This document shows, piece after piece, positions 37,036-44,394 of a DNA stretch of 64,000 bases. Positions within the stretch are counted from its first letter, which is position 1. Each line of letters begins with the position of its first letter. The DNA is from Mycobacterium paraense (GTDB lineage: Bacteria; Actinomycetota; Actinomycetes; Mycobacteriales; Mycobacteriaceae): contig NZ_LQPM01000019.1 in assembly GCF_002101815.1 (NCBI RefSeq), positions 22,923-86,922 of the forward strand. Reading direction: 5' to 3'. A program made the position numbers and the translations under genes. The notes beneath the pieces were generated by a model. The model did not search any database. It was not told the DNA's origin and saw nothing but the letters and a program-made list of their open reading frames with translations.

Positions 37036-38219
37036 CCCACCACGTCATGGTCGTCGGCCAGTGTGCCGGCGGCGGATGCGCGCGGGCGGCGCTGCAGGCG
37101 GCGGGCGTCGCCGATGTCGCGACGCTCGGGCGCGACGTCCCGGCCGCACGATTCGACGACGACACCGACACCTGGGTGCTCACGACGGCCGAGGGCGAAA
37201 CGACGCGGGCCCGCGTCGTCATCGCCGCGAGCCGACCGGCGCAGGCCCCGTGGCTGCCCGACATCCCTGGGCGCGACGGCTTCCGCGGCGAATCGTTTCA
37301 CGCGGCGCAGTGGCCACCCGGCTTCGACGCGACCGGTAAGCGCGTCGCGATCGTCGGCGCCGACGCCACCGCCGGTCACCACCTGCCCCGGCTGGCCGCG
37401 TCGGCGGCCGCGGTCACCGTGTTCGCGCACCCGCCGCGGCGGATAGTCGACGAGTTGCCGCTCCCCGCCACCCGCGTCAGGCGCTGGCTGGGCCGGCGCC
37501 TCCGGCCGGCCGCCACCTCGGAGCCGCGGGTCGCGCTGGTGCGGTCGGCCATCAGCGCCGTCACCGCGTCGGGCATCCGCACCGGCGACGGGGCCGAGCA
37601 CGGCGTCGACGCCATCGTCTACGGCACCGGGTTCGCCGTCCCCGGTCGCACACCGGAGGCGGCGCTGCTCGGCCCCGGCGGCGTGAGCGCCGGCCAGCTC
37701 TGGGCCGACGGCACCGAGCCCTACTTCGGGGTCGCCGTCCACGGCCTGCCCAACTACTTCTTCATCGACGGCCCCGGCGTCGACGCGCAGGCGCGCTACA
37801 TCGCCGACTGCGTCGGCCTGATGCAACGCACCGACAGCACTCGCATCGAGGTGCGGCGCAGCAGCTACCAGGTCTTCAACGAGCGCGCCTACCTGCAACC
37901 CGCCCAGCCCCAACCGGTGGCGTCGGCGTTCGAACTGACCGCCGGCGCCGGCCGGGATGCGACCTATGAGGGCGCGGCCACGCTGACGATCGCCGGCGCC
38001 GAGCACCCGGTGCGGGTGCGGCTCGCGGGCCACCTGGACCCGATCGACGGCCGCTACCACTGGCAAGGCACGGTTTTCGGCGCGGCGGCCCTCAACGACA
38101 CGAGGACCGCCACCCTGACGGTCGGCGAGCGCAGCGCGGCTGCGCGCGTCGTCGAGCAGACCCCGTGGGGCACGCACACGGTCGCCGGGGTCGGCTCCCC
38201 GCCGTACGCACTGCGCTAG
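37032..38219 (+). CDS. Flavin monooxygenase-like protein with DUF4873-type C-terminus
   Basis: 395-aa protein. The N-terminus (MVVGQCAGGGCARAAL) is a weak FAD-binding loop, followed by a shortened segment, PWLPDIPGRDGFRGESFHAAQW (typical of Baeyer-Villiger-like monooxygenases), and a second, degenerate nucleotide loop VAIVGADATAGHH. The C-terminal 100 residues (AFELTAGAGRDATYEGAATL, RYHWQGTVFG) look like DUF4873. Compared with full-length FMOs of about 490 aa the first Rossmann domain is compressed, so activity is uncertain. GTG at 37032 overlaps the AurF-like stop. Confidence 0.75.
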   Translation: MTHHVMVVGQCAGGGCARAALQAAGVADVATLGRDVPAARFDDDTDTWVLTTAEGETTRARVVIAASRPAQAPWLPDIPGRDGFRGESFHAAQWPPGFDATGKRVAIVGADATAGHHLPRLAASAAAVTVFAHPPRRIVDELPLPATRVRRWLGRRLRPAATSEPRVALVRSAISAVTASGIRTGDGAEHGVDAIVYGTGFAVPGRTPEAALLGPGGVSAGQLWADGTEPYFGVAVHGLPNYFFIDGPGVDAQARYIADCVGLMQRTDSTRIEVRRSSYQVFNERAYLQPAQPQPVASAFELTAGAGRDATYEGAATLTIAGAEHPVRVRLAGHLDPIDGRYHWQGTVFGAAALNDTRTATLTVGERSAAARVVEQTPWGTHTVAGVGSPPYALR

Positions 38220-38607
38220 CAGCCACGGATTCTGCGCCGTTTGCTGCGCGCCGCACCATCGCTGGTTTGCCGACGGTGGCGGACGGGTAATCCTTTTACT
38301 CTAATTTTCATCTCAAAGGGGAGGCTGGCACGCGCGCTGAGCGGATTGGTCCGGCGCGCGTGTGTGCTGCGGCAGGCGAGCCGTCGCGGCGTGGGTGTGC
38401 CGCCGAGGGGGGCGGATTCTCCAGCAATTAGCCGGGCGGGAATTCGAGGAGCGGGGATATGGGAGTGGAAGGCCGAACTACGACATTGCGCCCGCCTTCT
38501 TTTCAGTTCCGATTCCATGCGCCTAAATTGCTATTGAGACACGCGCACTTGCGTGGCGCTGTTTCGGACGTCGAGATCGGCGAGGATGGAGCCCTGAACC
38601 GAAAGGG
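38220..38607. other. 388-bp intergenic region with probable long 5' UTR
   Basis: It has no supported gene. An open frame from 38241 to 38537 exists but its composition is Arg/Ala noise and it has no start signal. The region includes the SigF-type promoter at 38264-38290 and a purine-rich AAAGGGGAGG at about 38316-38325 with no convincing ORF after it. Transcripts from the promoter would carry about 310 nt of leader before the STAS/HATPase gene. Confidence 0.5.
38264..38290 (+). promoter_or_regulatory. SigF-type promoter
   Basis: GGTTT (38264-38268), a 16-nt spacer, then GGGTAA (38285-38290). This is an exact fit to the mycobacterial SigF consensus GGTTT-N15-17-GGGTA. It points toward the STAS/HATPase regulator gene, whose homologues belong to sigma-factor partner-switching proteins. 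Confidence 0.7.
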
Positions 38608-39381
38608 GTGGCTGCGTTGAGCGCAGTAGCTGAGTCCCCGAGTTCGCTCGCCGTGGCGACGCGAACGGACGAGTCGGTCGTCATCCTCACGGTCGAGGGT
38701 CAGCTCGACGCCAGCAGTTCCCCGGCGCTTCGCGACATGATCATGAAGACCACCCTCGACCAGCCGTCCGCGGTCATCGTCAACGTCTCCAAACTTCACG
38801 TGCCCGCGGAATCGACGTGGTCGAGCTTCATCGGGGTGCGCTGGCAGGTTCATACCCGGCCCGACGTCCCGATCGTGCTGGTCTGCGCCGATCGCGCCGC
38901 CCGCGAGGCGATCACGCGCAGCGGCGTGGCCCGCTTCATGCCGGTGTACGCGAACGAGAAGGGGGCGATGAAGGCGCTCGGCCGGCTCACCAGCCGCACC
39001 GTGCAGCACGCCGACGCCGAGTTGCCCGCCAACCTGACCAGCCTGCGCGAGTCGCGCCGGCTGGTCCGCGAGTGGCTCACCGCCTGGTCGCAATCCGCGC
39101 TCATCCCGGTGGCGTTGGTGGTGGTCAACGTGTTCGTCGAGAACGTGCTGGAACACACCGGAAGCGTGCCGATGATGCGGGTCGAGACCGACGGCACGAC
39201 CGCGACCATCGCGGTCTCCGACGCCAGCAGCACGCCCGCGCTGCGACTGCCGTCGCCGGACAAGGGCATCGACGTCTCCGGGCTGGCTATCGTCGACGCG
39301 CTGTCGCGCGCCTGGGGCAGCACCCCCACCTCGTCGGGCAAGACGGTGTGGGCCGTCATCGGGCCCGAGAACCAGCTCTGA
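38608..39381 (+). CDS. STAS plus HATPase_c fusion regulator (Rv0941c-like)
   Basis: About 257 aa. Residues 20-120 look like an anti-sigma-factor antagonist STAS domain (VVILTVEGQLDASSSPALRD). Residues 150-255 look like an RsbW-type kinase domain with an N-box VVNVFVENVLEHTGS and a G1 box SDASSTPALRLPSPDKGIDVSGLAIVDAL. It thus combines antagonist and anti-sigma kinase parts in one chain. GTG at 38608 and TTG at 38617 (better placed after AAAGGGG) are both possible starts. A SigF-type promoter lies upstream. Cytosolic. Confidence 0.82.
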   Translation: MAALSAVAESPSSLAVATRTDESVVILTVEGQLDASSSPALRDMIMKTTLDQPSAVIVNVSKLHVPAESTWSSFIGVRWQVHTRPDVPIVLVCADRAAREAITRSGVARFMPVYANEKGAMKALGRLTSRTVQHADAELPANLTSLRESRRLVREWLTAWSQSALIPVALVVVNVFVENVLEHTGSVPMMRVETDGTTATIAVSDASSTPALRLPSPDKGIDVSGLAIVDALSRAWGSTPTSSGKTVWAVIGPENQL

Positions 39382-39422
39382 CCGCCTTACGCCTTGTTCG
39401 GGAGCCCTCGCACGGGTAAAAG

Positions 39423-39436
39423 TAGAACACGTTCTA
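39423..39436. promoter_or_regulatory. KstR operator motif
   Basis: TAGAACACGTTCTA, identical to the box at 20258, fits TNNAACNNGTTNNA exactly and is a perfect inverted repeat. It lies 36 nt before the GTG of the LLM gene and 39 nt after the regulator gene upstream. Confidence 0.85.
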
Positions 39437-39472
39437 ATCTGGTGTGACGGTCCCTCGAGGAAGGCAGATGAC

Positions 39473-40339
39473 GTGCGGTTCACCTACGCAGAGGCGATGA
39501 CGGACTTTCGCTATTACATCCCGCTGGCCAAGGCGGCGGAGGCGGCCGGCTATCACGCCATGACGATCGCCGACAGCATCGCCTACCCCTTCGAGTCCGA
39601 TTCGAAGTATCCGTACACGCCCGACGGGAATCGGGAGTTTCTGGACGGCAAGGAGTTCATCGAAACCTTCGTGCTCACATCGGCATTGGGTGCGGTGACC
39701 TCGACGCTGCGGTTCAACTTCTTCGTCCTCAAGCTACCCATCCGGCCGCCGGCGCTGGTGGCCAAGCAGATCGGTTCGCTGGCCGCCATGACCGACAACC
39801 GGGTCGGATTCGGCGTGGGAACCAGTCCGTGGCCCGAAGACTACGAGCTGCTGGGCGTCCCATTTGCCAAGCGCGGCAAGCGAATGGACGAATGCATCGA
39901 AATCATCCAGGGTCTCACCACGGGTGACTACTTCGAATTCCACGGCGAGTTCTACGACATCCCCAAGACCAAGATGACCCCGGCCCCCACCAAGCCGATC
40001 CCGATCCTGATCGGCGGGCACGCTGACGCCGCGCTGCGCCGGGCGGCGCGGTTGGACGGCTGGATGCACGGCGGGGGCGACCCGGCGGAACTCGACGGGC
40101 TGATCGCCAAGCTCAAGCGGTTCCGCGAGGAGGAGGGCAAGACCGGCCCGTTCGAGATTCACGTGATCTCGGTCGACGGCTTCACGGTCGACGGCGTCAA
40201 GCGGCTCGAGGACAAGGGCGTCACCGACGTGATCGTCGGCTTCCGCATCCCCTACATCATGGGCAAGGACACCGAGCCGCTGGACAACAAGATCCGCAAC
40301 CTGGAGATGTTCGCGGAGAACGTGATCGCGAAAGTCTAG
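39473..40339 (+). CDS. LLM-class F420-dependent oxidoreductase (Rv0940c-like)
   Basis: 288-aa luciferase-like TIM-barrel protein. Family segments: YHAMTIADSIAYPF, KQIGSLAAMTDNRVGFGVGTSPWPEDYELLG (in the 95-125 region), and PIPILIGGHADAALRRAARLDGW. The GTG at 39473 has GAGGAAGG about 8 nt upstream. A perfect KstR box precedes it, so a role in sterol or related lipid breakdown is inferred. The gene ends directly before a 56-bp tandem repeat. Confidence 0.9.
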   Translation: MRFTYAEAMTDFRYYIPLAKAAEAAGYHAMTIADSIAYPFESDSKYPYTPDGNREFLDGKEFIETFVLTSALGAVTSTLRFNFFVLKLPIRPPALVAKQIGSLAAMTDNRVGFGVGTSPWPEDYELLGVPFAKRGKRMDECIEIIQGLTTGDYFEFHGEFYDIPKTKMTPAPTKPIPILIGGHADAALRRAARLDGWMHGGGDPAELDGLIAKLKRFREEEGKTGPFEIHVISVDGFTVDGVKRLEDKGVTDVIVGFRIPYIMGKDTEPLDNKIRNLEMFAENVIAKV

Positions 40340-40340
40340 C

Positions 40341-40600
40341 CCTCACAGCGGCGGTCGCGAGCGCGGCGAAGCCGGGCGCTGGGGGTACCCCCGCGGAGCT
40401 GGGGGACGGGCGGCCGCCAAACCTCACAGCGGCGGTCGCGAGCGCGGCGAAGCCGGGCGAGACGGGCCGCCGCCAAACCTCACAGCTGCGGTCGCGAGCG
40501 CGGCGAAGCCGGGCGAGACGGGCCGCCGCCAAACCTCACAGCGGCGGTCGCGAGCGCGGCGAAGCCGGGCGAGACGGGCCGCCGCCAAACCTCACAGCGG
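40341..40600. repeat. 56-bp tandem repeat (VNTR/MIRU-like)
   Basis: Units beginning CCTCACAGC start at 40341, 40422, 40478 and 40534, with an 11-bp partial at 40590. The last three units are 56 bp and nearly identical (one C-to-T change: AGCTGCGG at about 40486). The first is 81 bp because its end differs and includes GGGGGTACCCCC. The final partial copy contains the stop codon of the convergent enoyl-CoA hydratase gene. Unit length is not a multiple of 3. Confidence 0.9.
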
Positions 40601-41398
40601 ATCCCACGTGGGTGCGCGCTTCTCCATGTGCGCCCTGGCCGCCTCGGTCGGGTTGTTGGTGAATCCGGTGAGGATCTGGGTGCGGTTCTCCAGCTCGATG
40701 GCGTGGCGCAGGCTCGGCGCGTCCAGCGCCGCGTTGAGCCCAATCTTGGTCTGCCACACGCCATACGCGTTGTTCGCGGCGATCTCGCGGGCTTTGCGCA
40801 GCGCCGCCGCCATCAGCTCATCGGCCGCCACCACCTCGTGCACCAGCTTGATGCGATACGCCTCGTCCGCGTCGATGATGCGACCGGTCAGCATCAGCTC
40901 TCGCGCGACGCCCGCGCCGACGATCTTGGGCAGCAGGTAGCTGGTGCCCATGTCCATCGACGAGAAGCCGGCCTTGATGAACACCGATCCGAACCGGGCG
41001 TGCTCGGAAGCGACGCGGATGTCGCTGACAAGCGTGAAGGCCAACCCGCCCCCGACGGCGACGCCGTTGACCGCGGCGATCACCGGGGTGGGCAGCTCGT
41101 AGAGCCGGGTGAACAAGTCGGCCAGGCGAACCTGGCTGTCGTAGTTGACCTTGAACGCCGGGGTGTTCGCTTTCGGCTTGGTCCAGGCTTCGCCGGTGCC
41201 GCTCAGGTCGGCCCCGGCGCAGAATCCCCGTCCGGCGCCGGTCAGGATCGCGACCCGGTAGTCACCGCCGCCGAGCGCGTCCAGGGCTTGGTCCACGCCG
41301 TCGATCAGCGCCCCGTCGATCGCGTTCAGCCGCTCGGGCCGGTTCAGCGTGATGCGGGCGATGTTGTCCTCGAGAGTTTCGAATTCCACTGCGGGCAT
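40592..41398 (-). CDS. Enoyl-CoA hydratase/isomerase family protein
   Basis: 268-aa crotonase-fold protein. Visible: ITLNRPERLNAID, the oxyanion loop TGAGRGFCAGADLSG (about 52-66), VIAAVNGVAVGGGLAFTLVSDIRVA (about 105-128), and KAGFSSMDMGTSYLLPKIVG. ATG at 41398 is preferred over an upstream TTG at 41404. The stop lies in the last partial copy of the tandem repeat. It is divergent from a methyltransferase gene. It is an insertion relative to the M. tuberculosis order as I remember it (Rv0939 beside Rv0940c). Confidence 0.9.
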   Translation of the reverse strand: MPAVEFETLEDNIARITLNRPERLNAIDGALIDGVDQALDALGGGDYRVAILTGAGRGFCAGADLSGTGEAWTKPKANTPAFKVNYDSQVRLADLFTRLYELPTPVIAAVNGVAVGGGLAFTLVSDIRVASEHARFGSVFIKAGFSSMDMGTSYLLPKIVGAGVARELMLTGRIIDADEAYRIKLVHEVVAADELMAAALRKAREIAANNAYGVWQTKIGLNAALDAPSLRHAIELENRTQILTGFTNNPTEAARAHMEKRAPTWDPL

Positions 41399-41472
41399 CC
41401 CCAAACCGTAGGGGACATCGGTTTTTATCGGGGAGGCATACCGTGGTTTTGCCGCCTAACGAAGGAGAAGCC

Positions 41473-42390
41473 ATGGCACGCACCGAGGGTGACACCTGGG
41501 ACCTGGCCAACAGCGTCGGGGCCACGGCCACCATGGTCGCCGCCGCGCGAGCGGCCGCGACCCGCAGGCCGCAGCCGGTGATCACCGACGAGTACGCCGA
41601 GCCGCTCGTCCGCGCCGTCGGGCTCGACGTGTTCACCAAGTTGGCCAGCGGCGAGCTGGATTCCGACGACATCGAGAGGGACGTCGGATTCCCCCGAATT
41701 GTCGACACGTTCGCGGCCCGGGCCCGGTTCTACGACGACTACTTCGCCGCCGCCGGCAAGGAGGGTGTGCGCCAGGTCGTGATCCTCGCCTCCGGGCTGG
41801 ACGCCCGCCCGTACCGCCTCGCGTGGCCGGCCGGGACGACGGTGTACGAGATCGATCAGCCCGAGGTGATCGCCTTCAAGACCGCGACGCTGTCGGCCGC
41901 CGGCGCGGCCCCCACCGCCGAACTCCGCACGATCGGCATCGATCTTCGCGAGGATTGGCCGGCGGCGCTCCAGGACGCGGGCTTCGACCCCGCCCAGCCC
42001 ACCGCGTGGCTGGCCGAGGGCGTGCTCATCGGTTGGCTGCCGCCGGAGGCCGAAGTCCGCCTGCTGGACTCGATCACCCCGCTGTCGAGCGAGGGCAGCC
42101 GGTTCGCCGCCGACTTCGGCTCGCTCAATGACGGTTCGCAGCAGGCACAACAGGAGGCGCGGCGCACGGCCGAGGGCTGGCGACGGCAGGGGCTCGACAT
42201 GGACATCGCCGCGCTGACCTATCCGGGCGAGCACACCGACGTGGCCGCGCACCTGCGCGCCGACGGGTGGGACACGACCACGTTTTCGCTCGCCGACCTG
42301 TTCGCCGCGGCCGCCCTGCCGCCGCTGGACGAGCACGGGCAGCAGGGCGCGGCCGCGAGGATCACGTTCCTGCGGGCCGTCCGGCCCTAG
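41473..42390 (+). CDS. SAM-dependent methyltransferase (TIGR00027/LCMT family)
   Basis: 305-aa class I methyltransferase of the large mycobacterial family of putative O-methyltransferases. Start ARTEGDTWDLANSVGATATMVA is characteristic; motif I is VVILASGLDARPYRLAW (about 95-111), with YEIDQPEVIAFK and AWLAEGVLIGWLPPEA following. AAGGAGAAGCC precedes the ATG at 41473. The substrate of this family is mostly unknown. Confidence 0.92.
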   Translation: MARTEGDTWDLANSVGATATMVAAARAAATRRPQPVITDEYAEPLVRAVGLDVFTKLASGELDSDDIERDVGFPRIVDTFAARARFYDDYFAAAGKEGVRQVVILASGLDARPYRLAWPAGTTVYEIDQPEVIAFKTATLSAAGAAPTAELRTIGIDLREDWPAALQDAGFDPAQPTAWLAEGVLIGWLPPEAEVRLLDSITPLSSEGSRFAADFGSLNDGSQQAQQEARRTAEGWRRQGLDMDIAALTYPGEHTDVAAHLRADGWDTTTFSLADLFAAAALPPLDEHGQQGAAARITFLRAVRP

Positions 42391-42397
42391 CCCCGAA

Positions 42398-42446
42398 AGT
42401 GCAACTGCCGACACCCCTTCTCGAGGAACGCGTCGGTAGTTGCACT
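42398..42446. terminator. Strong hairpin between convergent genes
   Basis: AGTGCAACTGCCGAC (42398-42412) pairs with GTCGGTAGTTGCACT (42432-42446): 15 bp with a single G-U wobble, loop 19 nt. It sits 7 nt after the methyltransferase stop and 7 nt before the FAH/MBL stop, so it can terminate both strands. There is no T-run. Confidence 0.6.
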
Positions 42447-42453
42447 CTGGCGG

Positions 42454-44394
42454 TCACGCGGACCGCTTGGCGAGCCACTCGGCCTGCATGACCAGCAGTG
42501 CCATCACCTCCAATTGCGGTGTGGCGGGGTCGAGTTCGCGGTAGCGCTGGTAGACGTTGACGACGACCCGCTCGGCGTCCAGCCAGCTCGCGTACTCGCC
42601 GAGGTCGATGGTGTCCGCGGCCTGGGCCCAGGACAGCCCCCTGCGGTGGGCGGCCTCGGCGTGTTCGGCGACGTGCGCGAGATAGCCACGGACGGCGCGG
42701 ATCCCGTCGGGATCGGTGACCGGGCCGTGGCCCGGCACGACGGTTGGCGCGTCGAGAGCGATCATCACGTCGCACGCCCTGATCCAGTTGGCGATCGGTC
42801 CGGCCCACACGATGGGGGTGCAGCCGATGAAGAGCAGGTCGCCGCCGAACAACACGCCCGCGTCGGGGACGTGCACCACCGAGTCCGCCGCCGTGTGAGC
42901 CGGGCCGAGATTAAGCAGATCGACCCGCCGGCCGCCGACGTCGATCGTCAGCTCGTAGTCGAACGTCTGGTCGGCGTTGCGCACGGTGATGCCGCTGAAG
43001 TCGAAGTGCCCGAAGCGATCCCGCGCGTACGGCGTCGCGACGGGACCGAGGTTGGCGGTCTGCACCATGGCCAGCATCTCGGGCGCCATCCCGTGCGCGA
43101 TCTCGTCGGCGGTCCCCCGCGCGGCGAGGATGCGCACCGACGCGTCGAGCAGTTGGTTGCCGTGGGTGTGGTCGCCGTTGGAATGCGTGATCAGGGCGTC
43201 GGTGATGGGGGCGGCCGTGGTGATGGGCTTCATCGCGTCGAGCATCTCGCGGGTCAGCGCCAGGTCGAACAGCGTGTCGACGAGCAGCGACGCGCCGTCG
43301 CCGGCCACCAGTCCGGCGTTGCTCCACCCGTAGCCCCCGTCGGGCAGCGTCCACGCCCACACGCGGTCGGCGACCTCGTGCAGTCCGCGGGTGTACGGGA
43401 CCTTGGCGGGAGCGTGATTGACCCGCGTGGGGGCGGGCGCGGCGTCCGGGTTGGGCCGGGCGGGCAACGGGTGCGGCGCTGCGCTGGAGCGCACGGTCTG
43501 CCGGGTCTCCCCCAGGCCGTCGACGCGCAGGATGACGACGTCGCCGTCGCGCAGCCAGCCGGGAAACGATTCCAGCGCAGCGGGATTGAGGTGCTCGACG
43601 AGCGTGCAGGTCGGCACCGTCCCGGAGCCGATGACGTCGCCGGGGGTCAGCGTCACGCCGCGCGAGACGTAGGAGATGACCTCGCCGAAGGTCCAGTCCA
43701 TCTGGGCGGTCGACCCCGAACCGATCACGGTGTCGTTGACCATGGCGGTCACCTGCAGGTCGAGCCTGCCGTCGCGGCGGTGCGGCGCCAGCTCGTCGGG
43801 CGTGACGAGGTACGGGCCCAGCGTGACCCCGCTGTCCTTGCCCTTGCCCTGCCCGATCGCGAGTTGGCCCTCCAGCTGCTGCAGGTCCCGCGCGGACCAG
43901 TCGTTGAAGATGGTGTAGCCGATGATGGCGCGTTCGGCTTGCTCGACGGTCAGATCGCGGCCCGCGGTGCCGATCACCGCGGCGATCTCCAATTCGAAGT
44001 CCTGCCAAGCGCTCCCGGGCGCCATCGGCGCGTCGTCGTGAGGGCCCAAAACAGTTGCCGGGCAGGCGAAATAGAAGGCGGGAATGCGGTACCAGGTATC
44101 GGCGAGCGTCCGCCCGGCGCCCAGCGCCGCCTGACAGTTGCGCATGTGGTCCAAAAAGCACAGCGAGTCGCGGATCGACGGCGGGCGCGGGATCGGCGCC
44201 GCCAGCCTCACCTGGTCGAGCCGCACCACCGCCGACGGCGACCGCAGCGCGTCCTCGCCGGCCTCGCGCAGCCCGTCGGTGCCGCGCCCGATCAGCTCGA
44301 GCAGCGTCAACTCCGGCGGCGCCGCGAATATGTCCGCACCCGCGAGGACGCCGGCGCGTTCGCCGTCGTCACCGTGGAAGGTCACCCACTTCAC
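42454..44394 (-). CDS. FAH-domain / metallo-beta-lactamase-fold fusion protein (Rv0939-like)
   Basis: 646 aa, two domains. Residues 1-305 are a fumarylacetoacetate-hydrolase fold (SLCFLDHMRN, WQDFELEIAAVIG with metal-binding Glu residues, FNDWSARDLQ, VTLTPGDVIGSGTVPTC). Residues 335-600 are an MBL hydrolase fold with THSNGDHTHGN (second ligand His replaced by Asn), GPAHTAADSVVH, FGGDLLFIG and VVPGHGPVTD. The GTG start overlaps the ligD stop as GTGA. Hydrolysis or isomerisation of a ring-cleavage-type acid is likely but unproven. Confidence 0.88.
   Translation of the reverse strand: MKWVTFHGDDGERAGVLAGADIFAAPPELTLLELIGRGTDGLREAGEDALRSPSAVVRLDQVRLAAPIPRPPSIRDSLCFLDHMRNCQAALGAGRTLADTWYRIPAFYFACPATVLGPHDDAPMAPGSAWQDFELEIAAVIGTAGRDLTVEQAERAIIGYTIFNDWSARDLQQLEGQLAIGQGKGKDSGVTLGPYLVTPDELAPHRRDGRLDLQVTAMVNDTVIGSGSTAQMDWTFGEVISYVSRGVTLTPGDVIGSGTVPTCTLVEHLNPAALESFPGWLRDGDVVILRVDGLGETRQTVRSSAAPHPLPARPNPDAAPAPTRVNHAPAKVPYTRGLHEVADRVWAWTLPDGGYGWSNAGLVAGDGASLLVDTLFDLALTREMLDAMKPITTAAPITDALITHSNGDHTHGNQLLDASVRILAARGTADEIAHGMAPEMLAMVQTANLGPVATPYARDRFGHFDFSGITVRNADQTFDYELTIDVGGRRVDLLNLGPAHTAADSVVHVPDAGVLFGGDLLFIGCTPIVWAGPIANWIRACDVMIALDAPTVVPGHGPVTDPDGIRAVRGYLAHVAEHAEAAHRRGLSWAQAADTIDLGEYASWLDAERVVVNVYQRYRELDPATPQLEVMALLVMQAEWLAKRSA

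Noticed and set aside
38241..38537. 98-codon open frame in the 38.2-38.6 kb gap
   Set aside because: No ribosome binding site, noise-like composition, and it overlaps the SigF-type promoter.
40341..40600. Possible CRISPR array
   Set aside because: Units are contiguous 56-bp tandem copies with no variable spacers and no cas genes nearby.
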